From: Anaerostipes sp.
Lineage (GTDB): Bacteria; Bacillota; Clostridia; Lachnospirales; Lachnospiraceae
Direction of reading: 5' to 3'
Assembly: GCF_018381315.1 (NCBI RefSeq)
Contig: NZ_JAGZSD010000021.1
Coordinates: 1-63,603, forward strand
DNA: 63,603 nucleotides
A program made the translations under genes and the position numbers. The number at the start of each line of letters is the position of its first letter. Position 1 is the stretch's first letter. Positions 41,486 through 50,933 of the stretch are shown piece by piece. The notes under the pieces are model-generated. The model did not search any database. It was not told the DNA's origin and was given only the letters and a program-made list of their open reading frames with translations.

Positions 41486-43867
41486 ATGAAGTTTATACAC
41501 GTTGGAGACCTCCATTTCGGAGCCTGTCCGGAAGCAGAGCGGGGATGGGAGAGAGAACGGCAGAAAGATATTGAGCAGAGTTTCAGCCAGGTAATTGCTC
41601 TGGCCAATGAAGAACAGGCAGATTTTTTATTTCTATGCGGTGATATTTTTCACAAGAGGCCAGCTTTGAGGGATCTTAAGCATTTAGACTCCTTTCTTTC
41701 CCAGCTTGACGGCACCAAGGTGTTTATGATTGCAGGAAACCACGATTTTATAGATGAAGACTCTGCTTATCTTAAGTACCGGTTTTCTGCAGGCGTGCAT
41801 TTGTTTTCCGGAAGGGAGCCGGAAAGAGTGTATGAGGAAAAGCAGAATACCTATATCTATGGATTCAGCTATCACAGCAGGGAAATCACAGAGCCTCTTT
41901 ACGATGGATTGAAACCCGGCACTGAAGATGGGATTCATATCCTTTTAGGCCACGGCGGGGACAGCACCCATATTCCTATTGATTTTCATAAATTAAAATG
42001 GTCTGGATTTGATTATGCTGCCCTGGGCCATATTCACAGGCCGGAGATGATCTCGGAAGATTTGATCGCCTACGGAGGATCCTTGGAACCCTTAAACCGG
42101 ACAGAGACCGGGCGGCGCGGAGTATTTTTGGGCGAGATCACCGACGAAAAAAAGGTGGTTCACTTTCTTCCGGTCAACCAGAAGAGCTATGTGGAGGTCC
42201 CGGTGGATCTCACAGCACAGATGGACGGAGAAGAAATCCTTTCGGCAGCAGAAGAAGAAATGAAAATGCAGGGTGAAAACCAGATGTTTACCCTGCTTCT
42301 CCAGGGACAGAAGCCATACGGTGTACGGCCGGATTTTGATCTGCTTTCTGCAAAATACCGGATTGTAGATATTATAGACCGCACGCAGAATGAAAAAAAT
42401 GCAGAATCACTGCCGGAGGACAACAAAGATAATATCATCGGCGCCGTCTTACAAAGGCTGGATGGTATGGAGGAAGCAAAGCAATATGCGCAAAGAGCAT
42501 TTGAACAGGCTTCCAGAGGGCTCAAACAGAGGCGCAGTACGGAGAGAAGAGAAGAAAAGAAACATTTTTATATAAGGAATATCCACATTGACGGCTTCGG
42601 AAAGTTCTGCGGGAAAGAGCTGCCCTTTAAGCCGGGGCTGAATATTGTCTATGGTCCTAATGAGAGCGGAAAGACAACTATAAAACACTTTCTTATGCAT
42701 ATGCTGTTCGGCTTGGAGAAATCCAGAGGCATTGCGGCGAGATCTGATGCATATACTATTTATATGCCGGTTTATGGAGGAAATTACGGAGGCATCATGG
42801 AAATCGAATCAGACGGACATGCCTTCCTGCTGGAGAGAAGCTTCCGGACGGGAGAAAAGGCCTGTGAACTGTTTGATAAAGAGACAGGAGAGAAGGTTCC
42901 GCTTTCCAGCCTGTATTCCTTGAGCCTTGGCGCTTATACGGATACCTTCTGTATCCAGGAGGGGGACATCCCTCCGTCAGGGAATCTTTCTATGGAGCTT
43001 ACCAACTATACATCCAATTTAACAGGCAGCAATACAGCGGATGTGAAAATTGATCTGGCCCTGAAAGCCTTAAAAGAAGAAAAGAGTGTGCTCCGGCGCA
43101 AGAACAGGGAGGAAACAATACTTCTTTCTGAGAAAAGGGAGCGCTATTTAAAAGCTCCGGAACCGGACAAAAAAGAAGAAAAGCCCAAATCCGCATTTTT
43201 ATTTCTGCTGGCAGCGGCTGTGTTTGCGGCAGCAGGGTTTGTCCACCCGGGATTTTTTGCAGGCTGCGCTGTATTTCTGGCTCTGTGTTTCTTGTCGTTC
43301 AAGTCAGGGAAGCAGGAGAGGACAGAGCAGAAGGACTTTAAGGAAGAATTAAGAAGAGAGTACCAAATTCTTAAAGAACAGACAGACCGGACAGAATATA
43401 ATATAAATCAGGCAGATGCGGCTATTCAGGCTGTTTTGGATGCTGCAAATGAATTTCGGGAAAATCTCGGAGAACAATTTAATGAAAAGGTCAGTGAAAT
43501 TGTCAGTTATCTTACGGGAGGGGTGTACGAAAAAGTAAAAATTGATGAATCGCTGTCTTTTATGGTAAAATATAAAAACAGGTTTATTGATCTGAAGTAT
43601 TTAAGCGCGGGAACCGTAGAACAGATTTACCTGGCTGTCAGGCTTGCCGCGGGAGAGATTCTATATCCGACGGAGCCGGTTCCGGTTCTGATGGATGATA
43701 TTTTCGGCAACTTTGATGATGAACGGACACGCAGGGCTCTTGATTATTTGAGCCGGCATTCGGGAAGGCAGCTGATTTTGTTTACATGCAAAAAGGAGCT
43801 GTTTCATCAGTTGGACCGGAGGAATCAGCAAATCCACTGGATCTCCCTTAAGGAGACCGGAGAATAA
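41486..43867 (+). CDS. Single-chain SbcD-SbcC-like (YhaO-YhaN-like) protein: metallophosphoesterase plus ATPase
   Basis: 793 residues. The N-terminal metallophosphoesterase (about 1-240) has all metal motifs: GDLHFG, GDIFHKR, GNHD, GHGG and ALGHIH. A linker leads to an ABC-type/SMC-like ATPase with Walker A GPNESGKTT near residue 390, signature LSAGTVEQIYLA near 706 and Walker B VPVLMDDIFGNF near 733. The long coiled coil of SbcC is replaced by a short stretch with two hydrophobic segments (about 568-608), as in YhaN. In Bacillus YhaO and YhaN are separate. It probably handles DNA ends at the membrane. Confidence 0.85.
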   Translation: MKFIHVGDLHFGACPEAERGWERERQKDIEQSFSQVIALANEEQADFLFLCGDIFHKRPALRDLKHLDSFLSQLDGTKVFMIAGNHDFIDEDSAYLKYRFSAGVHLFSGREPERVYEEKQNTYIYGFSYHSREITEPLYDGLKPGTEDGIHILLGHGGDSTHIPIDFHKLKWSGFDYAALGHIHRPEMISEDLIAYGGSLEPLNRTETGRRGVFLGEITDEKKVVHFLPVNQKSYVEVPVDLTAQMDGEEILSAAEEEMKMQGENQMFTLLLQGQKPYGVRPDFDLLSAKYRIVDIIDRTQNEKNAESLPEDNKDNIIGAVLQRLDGMEEAKQYAQRAFEQASRGLKQRRSTERREEKKHFYIRNIHIDGFGKFCGKELPFKPGLNIVYGPNESGKTTIKHFLMHMLFGLEKSRGIAARSDAYTIYMPVYGGNYGGIMEIESDGHAFLLERSFRTGEKACELFDKETGEKVPLSSLYSLSLGAYTDTFCIQEGDIPPSGNLSMELTNYTSNLTGSNTADVKIDLALKALKEEKSVLRRKNREETILLSEKRERYLKAPEPDKKEEKPKSAFLFLLAAAVFAAAGFVHPGFFAGCAVFLALCFLSFKSGKQERTEQKDFKEELRREYQILKEQTDRTEYNINQADAAIQAVLDAANEFRENLGEQFNEKVSEIVSYLTGGVYEKVKIDESLSFMVKYKNRFIDLKYLSAGTVEQIYLAVRLAAGEILYPTEPVPVLMDDIFGNFDDERTRRALDYLSRHSGRQLILFTCKKELFHQLDRRNQQIHWISLKETGE

Positions 43868-43882
43868 TGAAAGGTGAAGAAT

Positions 43883-46111
43883 ATGGCTGAAGAAACAAAA
43901 GAGACAAAAAAAGTCATTTCCAAAGAGAAAAAGCCCAAAAAGAAAAAAAAGAAACGAAAGATTCTTCTGAAGGTTTCTATTGTTTTTCTTTTTCTGGTTG
44001 TAGTCGGCTGGTTCACCATAGGAATCAAAGTCATGAAGCTTAGGTCAGAGGCAAAAGACCTGGTGTCCAACGCTTCAGAGCAGACATTCAAGGCAACCCA
44101 GACAAGTGTTGTCTATGACACAAACGGCAAGGTGATCACCAAACTGAAGGGTGAAAAGGATGTATACTACCTGAAGTATAAGGACCTGCCTGTCTATGCG
44201 GTGGCAGCAATGATTTCCGTGGAGGACAATAATTTTTACAAACATAATGGAGTAGATTTCAAGGGAATTGCCAGAGCTGCGGTATCCTTTGTTACCAATA
44301 AGGGATCGGTAACCCAGGGAGGAAGTACGATCACTCAGCAGCTGGCAAGAGGTGTATTTCTGACCAGGGAGGTTTCCTGGCAGCGGAAAGTCAAAGAGAT
44401 GTTTGTGGCATGGGATCTTGAGAAAGAATATTCCAAGGATGAGATCATGGAGTTCTATCTGAATAACGTTTATTTTGCAAACGGTTATTATGGAATCCAG
44501 GCTGCCAGCAAAGGATACTTTGACAAGGATGCCAAAGATCTGACGATGTCTGAGGCTGCATTCCTGTGTGCGATTCCGAATGCACCGACTATGTACGAGC
44601 CTTATCATCATAAGGACAAGACTCTGACCAGGCGTGACAAGATCTTAAAGGATATGTATAAGCAGAAGCTGATTACAAAAGCCCAGAGAGATGAAGCACT
44701 GGGAGAATCAATTACTCTGAAAAAGAAAAAGACAGAGCAGAGAAGAAATTATATCGAAACTTATGTCATCCACAGCGCTACGAAAGCATTGATGGAAAAA
44801 CAGGGATTTGAGTTCCGCTATGTGTTTAATTCTGATGAAGACAAACAGGATTACAATGAGAAATACAACAAGGCCTATGCTGAGTGTAAAAGAACCTTAT
44901 ACAGCGCAGGTTATCAGATTCATACATCCATTGACCTGGATGCCCAGAAGGAGCTGCAGAACAGCATTGACAATGCACTAAGCGGCTATACAGAAAAGGA
45001 TAAGAATAAGGTTTACAAGGTTCAGGGTTCCGGTGTCTGCATTGATAATGAGACAGGTAAAGTGGCGGCCATTGTGGGCGGACGGTACCAGAAAAATGTA
45101 GGTCTGGGACTGAACCGTGCATATCAGAGTCCGAGACAGCCGGGAAGTGCGATCAAGCCGATCCTTGTGTATGCACCGGCCATGGAAAGAGGATACGGAC
45201 CGGGATCAATCCTGAATGACAATCCTATGAGCACAAAGGATAAACACAGAGTCCGGAACTCCGGCGGTGTTTATTCCGGAAGCATTACCTTAAGACGTGC
45301 TCTGGAGAAGTCCAGCAACGTGGCTACTATGAGGCTTTATGAAGAGATCGGTCCGAAGGCTGCACTCCGGTATTTGGAGAAGATGAATTTTAAGAGTCTC
45401 ACCGAAAATGATTATAAATATTACACAACCTGTCTTGGAGGTTTCACATATGGAACCACAGCTGAGGAAATGGCCAGCGGCTATGCGGCACTTGCCAATC
45501 AGGGAGTGTTCAGGGATCCGACCTGTATCGAAAAGATTGAGGATTCTGACGGAGAGACAGTCGTGTCCAATCCATCCAAAAAGAGAACTGTTTATTCCGC
45601 AAATACGGCCTCTATGATGAGCAGTGTTCTAAAGAGCGTTGTCACCAACGGAACAGGCCGTGGTGCAAAGGTGCCGAATGTGGATACCGCAGGTAAGACA
45701 GGTACTACAACAGACAACAAGGACGGATGGTTCTGCGGCTATACACCGTATTACACAACCGCAGTATGGGTTGGAAGAGATGACAGCAAGGTTATCCCGA
45801 ATCTGACCGGATCAACCTATCCGAAAACAATCTGGAGCAACTTTATGAATGCCCTTCATGAAGAATTCTCAGGAGGCAAGAAGCTGGATGCTTCAGAGGG
45901 CGGCGGAGGCACAGATATGCCGACTACAAGCCAGACTACCCAGGGTACGACAGAAAAGGGAAGTACCAAAGGGACAACACAGACTACAACACAAGCCACA
46001 ACAGCGGCTACGACACAAGCTACCACCCAGGCAACTACCCAGGCCACAACAGCGGCTACACAGCAGCCAAACGGCGGGGAAGATGGGCGCAGCAGCGGAA
46101 ACGATGAATAA
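43883..46111 (+). CDS. Class A penicillin-binding protein (PBP1a-like)
   Basis: 742 residues from the ATG at 43883 (AGGTGA site). A very basic cytoplasmic start and one membrane segment (about 33-55) precede the glycosyltransferase domain (EDNNFYKHNG near residue 115, GGSTITQQLARG near 150) and the transpeptidase domain with SxxK in PGSAIKP near 425, SxN in KSSNVA near 475 and KTG in TAGKTGTT near 605. The C-terminal 60 residues are Thr/Gln/Ala-rich repeats (TTQATTQATT). It polymerises and cross-links peptidoglycan. Last gene of a three-gene unit. Confidence 0.93.
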   Translation: MAEETKETKKVISKEKKPKKKKKKRKILLKVSIVFLFLVVVGWFTIGIKVMKLRSEAKDLVSNASEQTFKATQTSVVYDTNGKVITKLKGEKDVYYLKYKDLPVYAVAAMISVEDNNFYKHNGVDFKGIARAAVSFVTNKGSVTQGGSTITQQLARGVFLTREVSWQRKVKEMFVAWDLEKEYSKDEIMEFYLNNVYFANGYYGIQAASKGYFDKDAKDLTMSEAAFLCAIPNAPTMYEPYHHKDKTLTRRDKILKDMYKQKLITKAQRDEALGESITLKKKKTEQRRNYIETYVIHSATKALMEKQGFEFRYVFNSDEDKQDYNEKYNKAYAECKRTLYSAGYQIHTSIDLDAQKELQNSIDNALSGYTEKDKNKVYKVQGSGVCIDNETGKVAAIVGGRYQKNVGLGLNRAYQSPRQPGSAIKPILVYAPAMERGYGPGSILNDNPMSTKDKHRVRNSGGVYSGSITLRRALEKSSNVATMRLYEEIGPKAALRYLEKMNFKSLTENDYKYYTTCLGGFTYGTTAEEMASGYAALANQGVFRDPTCIEKIEDSDGETVVSNPSKKRTVYSANTASMMSSVLKSVVTNGTGRGAKVPNVDTAGKTGTTTDNKDGWFCGYTPYYTTAVWVGRDDSKVIPNLTGSTYPKTIWSNFMNALHEEFSGGKKLDASEGGGGTDMPTTSQTTQGTTEKGSTKGTTQTTTQATTAATTQATTQATTQATTAATQQPNGGEDGRSSGNDE

Positions 46112-46157
46112 AAGATTTTAAAAAATCTCTGGGGAAATTATAGAGGAATTTCTATGA

Positions 46158-46190
46158 AATCAGGTATCGAAAGATACCTGATTTTTTATT
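46158..46190 (+). terminator. Terminator of the PBP operon
   Basis: AATCAGGTATC / GATACCTGATT with a GAAA tetraloop, followed by T6. The bases behind it (ATTACATGGG) loosely resemble the post-terminator motif. Confidence 0.92.
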
Positions 46191-46368
46191 ACATGGGTGG
46201 CATGCCTGCTTTGCTTTGTAAAATTATTAATAAAAAGGAAATTTATTGACAATACAACTAAAAAAATAGTATAATTAATAAAAATGTATTCTTTTTAATG
46301 ATTTTTATGTAAAAGATAAATATGGCTTTCAGAATCATTGATATTTTAAAATTAGGAGGAAATGTATT

Positions 46369-47472
46369 ATGAGAAAAAGAAGAAACATCTTATTTTTAAT
46401 GAGTTTAGTATTTTTTTTCAGTACTGTTCCTGCAGTTCAGCCAAGAGCAGCTCAGCCGTATCGCACCATTACTGATGCTGATGAAATTAAAGCGGTTTCT
46501 GCTGATACATTAACTGAAAATAAGGATGGCGGGATAGCAAATGCTGACAATTATACTTTTACATCTAAGTCAGAAGGTAAACTGGTAAGAGTGAATCCTC
46601 AGATTGACGGAACTTTATGTTTAGATTCAGGGAATACAATATTAGACAAAAATCAAAAGCAATTAAAGTTAGTTCAGGCAGAATGGGATGATTGTTATTA
46701 TGTTAGGAATGTTAAAAAAAATGATATATTCTATGTCAAAATTCCAGAGAATTTTTATAAAGAGCATGGATATAATTTTATTGTAAATGCATATGTATAT
46801 CCGGATAATGTTCCGAACATGATAAATAAGAAAACTTATATTCAGACAGGAAAAAACAAATATACCTATAAGTATTTTACGCTTGGGAAGCGGACAAAAA
46901 GCCTGATAGTGGCAGCGCCAGTAATCATAGATTATAAAACACATACCTATTATTACATCCAAAGAAAAGAAAAAAATAGATGGAAAAATATTACTACAGT
47001 GCAAAAAGGAGAAGCAGATGAGCATGGAAAAGCCTATAGTATCTGTGGCTTTAAGAAAGGAGAATACAGAATTGCCACAAAGACAGCTGATTCCCAAATT
47101 TCCTTTATAAGAATGGAAAATGCACCTTGTACTTCTAAATATTCTACTAAAAAAACAAAGGCTCAAAAAATAAAATTAAAAACTACAAAAATGAATATCT
47201 ATACTCCTACAGAGAAAGCCCCACGCTGGTATAGAACCTATCGAAAAACTTCCAAATATAAAAGATATATAAAGATGAAAGTCCAGAATAATTCCGGCAA
47301 AGTCAAGTTTACAATTTATAAAAAAGGAAGAAAAAAAGCTCTGAAAAGCTATACATTAGCTGATAATAAGTCTAAAACATATCGTTTAAAAAATGGAAAA
47401 GGAACTTATTATGTTAAGGTGAGTAAAGTTGATGCTAAAATGAACGGTCAGTATACGATTCAGTACAAGTAA
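46369..47472 (+). CDS. Secreted protein of unknown function
   Basis: 367 residues. A signal peptide of about 28 residues (basic MRKRR, hydrophobic core, PRAA) is followed by beta-rich, Lys/Tyr-rich sequence with no membrane anchor. The last 90 residues have the alternating pattern of a beta-sandwich (KVKFTIYKKGRKKALK, GTYYVKVSK), like pre-peptidase C-terminal domains, an uncertain analogy. It is more AT-rich than its neighbours and has its own terminator, which hints at later acquisition. The AGGAGG site is clear. Confidence 0.65.
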   Translation: MRKRRNILFLMSLVFFFSTVPAVQPRAAQPYRTITDADEIKAVSADTLTENKDGGIANADNYTFTSKSEGKLVRVNPQIDGTLCLDSGNTILDKNQKQLKLVQAEWDDCYYVRNVKKNDIFYVKIPENFYKEHGYNFIVNAYVYPDNVPNMINKKTYIQTGKNKYTYKYFTLGKRTKSLIVAAPVIIDYKTHTYYYIQRKEKNRWKNITTVQKGEADEHGKAYSICGFKKGEYRIATKTADSQISFIRMENAPCTSKYSTKKTKAQKIKLKTTKMNIYTPTEKAPRWYRTYRKTSKYKRYIKMKVQNNSGKVKFTIYKKGRKKALKSYTLADNKSKTYRLKNGKGTYYVKVSKVDAKMNGQYTIQYK

Positions 47473-47486
47473 AGTAATCGTCAATA

Positions 47487-47528
47487 GAGGGACAGCAGAC
47501 TGAATTAGTCCGCTGTCCCTTTATTTTA
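47487..47528. terminator. Terminator between secreted protein and prs genes
   Basis: AGGGACAGC.GACT / AGTC.GCTGTCCCT around a 5-nt loop with T-rich 3' flank. It separates convergent genes. Confidence 0.85.
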
Positions 47529-47537
47529 ATATACTCT

Positions 47538-48704
47538 TTAAAGTTTCTTTTCCAAATATTCTTTGATGCGCTCGGTAGGGTCCAGAAGCTCGCTGATAGA
47601 TCCGTTGTGGTTCAGAGTATCAATCAGAAGGGCAACGTACTTGCTCACGTCTGAAGACACATACCAGTCACGCTCCAGCAGTTCCGGTGTCTGATAAGTA
47701 AGGTTTGTGGTGATGACCTTTTCAATGAGACCTTCCTCAACAGCCTTGTCAAACACATCCAGCCCGTTGGTGAAAAGTCCGAAAGTAGAAAGGCAGAATA
47801 CACGCCTTGCATTTCTGGCTTTCAGTTCTTTCGCCACATCGATCATGCTTTCGCCGGAAGAGATCATATCATCTAAGATTAATACATCTTTACCGTCCAA
47901 TGAGTCACCTAAAAATTCATGGGCAACGATAGGATTGCGTCCGTCTACAATAGTAGAGTAGTCACGGCGTTTATAGAACATTCCTACATCAACACCAAGA
48001 ACATTGGCCATATAAATAGAACGCTGCATAGCACCCTCATCCGGGCTGATGACCATCAGATGATCGCTGTCAAATTTAATATCGTCACACTGTTCTACCA
48101 GGGATTTTACAAACTGATAGGTTGGCTGTACTGTATCAAATCCGCTGTTAGGAATGGCATTCTGTACACGAGGGTCGTGGGCATCAAAAGTGATGATATT
48201 CTGTACGCCCAAGTGAATCAGTTCCTGAAGCATCATAGCGCAGTCAAGGGATTCTCTGGTGCTTCTTTTGTGCTGTCTGCTTTCGTATAAGAAAGGCATG
48301 ATAACGCTGATTCTCTTGGCTTTGCTTCCGCTGGCTGCGATCAGTCTCTTTAAATCCTGGAAATGGTCATCCGGGGACATAGAATTCTGATGGCCGCACA
48401 GAGAATACTTAATGCTGTAATTCAGTACATCAACCAAAATGTACAAATCGGTTCCGCGGACAGACTCACGGATGATACCTTTTGCCTCTCCGGAGCCAAA
48501 GCGCGGGCAGCCGGCATCCAGAAGATAGCTTTCCTTGTAGTATTCGTCATAGCCAGGCATGTCCTTATAGCGGGGTGCCTCATCGCCCCTCCATCCGGTG
48601 ATATACTTGTCTATCAGGTTTCCAAGGCTTTTACAGCTTTCCATAGCGATGATGCCAAGATTGCCGTCAGGAAGGGTTTTGAAGTTTCGGTCAGATCGTC
48701 TCAT
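47538..48704 (-). CDS. prs: Ribose-phosphate pyrophosphokinase (divergent long form)
   Basis: 388 residues from the ATG at 48704 (AAGGAG site), about 70 longer than typical Prs. It makes PRPP from ribose 5-phosphate and ATP for nucleotide, His and Trp synthesis. Family motifs are the YESRQHKR loop near residue 138, TFDAHDPRVQ near 175, and the PRPP-binding motif VLILDDMISSGES near 275. The extra residues are mostly N-terminal (GWRGDEAPRY, AGCPRFGSGEAK). It follows the dnaI-like gene on the same strand. Confidence 0.88.
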   Translation of the reverse strand: MRRSDRNFKTLPDGNLGIIAMESCKSLGNLIDKYITGWRGDEAPRYKDMPGYDEYYKESYLLDAGCPRFGSGEAKGIIRESVRGTDLYILVDVLNYSIKYSLCGHQNSMSPDDHFQDLKRLIAASGSKAKRISVIMPFLYESRQHKRSTRESLDCAMMLQELIHLGVQNIITFDAHDPRVQNAIPNSGFDTVQPTYQFVKSLVEQCDDIKFDSDHLMVISPDEGAMQRSIYMANVLGVDVGMFYKRRDYSTIVDGRNPIVAHEFLGDSLDGKDVLILDDMISSGESMIDVAKELKARNARRVFCLSTFGLFTNGLDVFDKAVEEGLIEKVITTNLTYQTPELLERDWYVSSDVSKYVALLIDTLNHNGSISELLDPTERIKEYLEKKL

Positions 48705-48761
48705 TATTAATCTCCTTTGTAGTTTGTTCACTCTTTTTATATCACTCCCGGTGTATTTCCG

Positions 48762-49751
48762 TCAAGGCTTGCGGGAAAAAGATTTCTTTAAACGGATATC
48801 CTCTCCGTATAATTGGCATATGGTATAGTTTTCAATAATTCGGGAGACAATCCGCTCTGTATAGCGCTCTTTCAGGCTCCGCACAGAAAGATTCGTTGAA
48901 ATGAGGGTTGATTTCTCCTTTAACTGCCGTTCATTCAGGCAATGAAACAGCTGTGAGGTGATAAAAGCATTGTTAAGCTCTGTTCCAAGGTCGTCAATGA
49001 CCAGCAGATCACATTGGAAAATAAGCTGATAAGACATAGGCAGTTCATCCTTGCGCTTTTGATAGGCCTGTGAGGTCAATATATCAAAAAGCTGAAATGC
49101 TGTCACATAGACGCAGGTAAAGCCCTGATCCATGATCTCCTTTGCAATACAGTGGCTTAAAAATGTCTTGCCCGTACCTGTTGAGCCGTGAAGAAGCAGA
49201 TTTTCTGAAGAAGGAAAATGCTGAATAAACTCACGGCATTTCTTTACCACCGCGTGAATGTTCTGTCGCGGGGAAGGGCGCCCGCCGTCCAGGGGCTGAT
49301 CCGAGTAATACTGGTCATTAAAATGATTAAAATTTTCTTTTTCAAGAATATGTTCCATATTGGAATCAGAATAAATCAGGCGGGTGACGGCCTGACGAAA
49401 ACAGCGGCACTTTTTGGTGCCGATATAGCCAGTGTCCTTACAGTCAGGACAGGTATAAACCGGATCCAGATAGTCTTGTGAAAATCCATGATCCAAAAGA
49501 AGCCGGCGCTTTTGCTCAGCCAGCTTCTGATTCTTTTGTCTGCACAGTTCTGTGGACTGCTGATCCTCAGATGTGACCAGCTGCTTTCCAAGGAGTATGG
49601 AGTTATGGGTCATCTCCCGGTCCAGATCCCTCATCTCAGGGATCTGAGCGTATACCTCACGCCTGCGTTCTCTGGAAAGGTTATAGTTGCTGAGGCGGCG
49701 TGCCTCATACATCCGCATGATTTCCTGATATTGTGCATTGGTCAGGGACAT
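48762..49751 (-). CDS. DnaI/DnaC-like AAA+ ATPase, helicase loader
   Basis: 329 residues. The N-terminal region (about 1-120) holds a DnaI-type zinc site, CPDCKDTGYIGTKKCRC near residue 100. The AAA+ domain has Walker A GSTGTGKTFLS near 188 and Walker B LLVIDDLGTE near 247, and an Arg-finger region RSLKERYTERIVSRI. It should load the replicative helicase with the DnaD-like protein encoded directly upstream; only one base separates the two genes. The gene follows the family order dnaD-dnaI seen in Clostridia. Confidence 0.9.
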   Translation of the reverse strand: MSLTNAQYQEIMRMYEARRLSNYNLSRERRREVYAQIPEMRDLDREMTHNSILLGKQLVTSEDQQSTELCRQKNQKLAEQKRRLLLDHGFSQDYLDPVYTCPDCKDTGYIGTKKCRCFRQAVTRLIYSDSNMEHILEKENFNHFNDQYYSDQPLDGGRPSPRQNIHAVVKKCREFIQHFPSSENLLLHGSTGTGKTFLSHCIAKEIMDQGFTCVYVTAFQLFDILTSQAYQKRKDELPMSYQLIFQCDLLVIDDLGTELNNAFITSQLFHCLNERQLKEKSTLISTNLSVRSLKERYTERIVSRIIENYTICQLYGEDIRLKKSFSRKP

Positions 49752-49752
49752 T

Positions 49753-50832
49753 TCAGTCCTCCTTTACAGGGTGTATCTGTTTTTCAAACAGCTGTTTTTC
49801 CAGCTCATCAAAATCATAGTCGCGTTCCTCAAAGTTATGGAACTGATTATTAGGCTGTGCTGCTCCCGGCTTGGCCACAGTTCCCGGCCGGCTCTCCAGC
49901 TTTTTCACATCATCTAAGGATACCACATGGTTGTCCTTCCATTTTTTCAGGATGCTGTCCGTGTATTGGAATTTAGGCTGTCCGATAGAACGTATGGTGC
50001 GGTTGCAGGCTTCGATGACAATGCTCAGATCAAAGCCGTCAGTTTTCAGCCAGCGCTTCATATACTCGATCTGAGCCGGAGCAGGCTGATTGTTCAGTCC
50101 AAAAGCATGCATGATCTGATAATACTCTTTCTGGTAGTTCTGGCAGTGAAGCTTGGCCTCTTCTGCAGTACGGATACCCTCCTGATACCAGGCAATGGCT
50201 ACAGACTGCATATAACGGAAGTTTTTCTTGCCGCTTGATACACAGTAATCCACAAGATGCTCAATCAATTCCGGTGACATTGCCAGATCGTCGTAAAAAT
50301 AAGAGAGAGTATTTAAATCGTTGGCGGTGAGCGGCCGTCCTATGTACATCTCTGCGATATAAATCAAATAAGAAAACTTATCATCTTTATTTTTCTGTGC
50401 CAGCTGAGAAGGAGTTAAGGTTCTCAGGGCAGGAATCGCTTTAGCAGAAGGTGTTTTCTCCGGAACTTCCTTTGCCGCTTCCGGTGCAGGCGCCTCTTTT
50501 TCCGGCTCCTTGAGATCGTCTGCATCAATCGTCAGGGCCGTGGAAACGGGGAGCAGTTTAATGGACCGGATCTCTCCGCCATCCATAACCAGATCCAGGA
50601 GGTTTTCTTTCTTCCAGTACTTAAGGGCACGGCAAATATCCCGTTCCGTAAGTTCAAGAAGATCTGCCAGACATGGTATGTTGAACTTCTGACCGTTGGA
50701 AACCATACGGAGAAGATAGATATAAACCTTCACATACTCGCCGTTGGCTTTAATCATATAATAATCCACAAAGGCATTCGGCAGTAAGGTACCGCCGGTT
50801 GGATATGTTGTCGTTACATTAATACTGCTCAT
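49753..50832 (-). CDS. DnaD-domain replication initiation protein
   Basis: 359 residues. An N-terminal winged-helix (about 15-100, LADLLELTERDICRALKYWK) is followed by a Pro/Ala/Glu-rich linker and two DnaB_2/DnaD domains (about 150-225 and 235-310) with the YYQIMHAFGL and YMKRWLKTDGF segments. Such proteins bring the DnaI-like loader and helicase to DNA during initiation and restart. A GGGAGATGG site precedes the ATG. Its promoter (50885-50913) lies directly downstream of a DnaA-box cluster. Confidence 0.9.
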   Translation of the reverse strand: MSSINVTTTYPTGGTLLPNAFVDYYMIKANGEYVKVYIYLLRMVSNGQKFNIPCLADLLELTERDICRALKYWKKENLLDLVMDGGEIRSIKLLPVSTALTIDADDLKEPEKEAPAPEAAKEVPEKTPSAKAIPALRTLTPSQLAQKNKDDKFSYLIYIAEMYIGRPLTANDLNTLSYFYDDLAMSPELIEHLVDYCVSSGKKNFRYMQSVAIAWYQEGIRTAEEAKLHCQNYQKEYYQIMHAFGLNNQPAPAQIEYMKRWLKTDGFDLSIVIEACNRTIRSIGQPKFQYTDSILKKWKDNHVVSLDDVKKLESRPGTVAKPGAAQPNNQFHNFEERDYDFDELEKQLFEKQIHPVKED

Positions 50833-50884
50833 AAATCCATCTCCCTAACATCAAGTTAATACGTCTCTTTTTTAATCTAAAAGA

Positions 50885-50913
50885 ACTATAACGCAGACCG
50901 AAAGAATTGTAAA
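50885..50913 (-). promoter_or_regulatory. Promoter of the dnaD-dnaI unit
   Basis: On the minus strand TTTACA (50908-50913), a 17-nt spacer and TATAGT (50885-50890). The first DnaA box lies 20 bases upstream of the -35 element. Confidence 0.65.
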
Positions 50914-50933
50914 TAGCCGCACTTTTCACAGAG

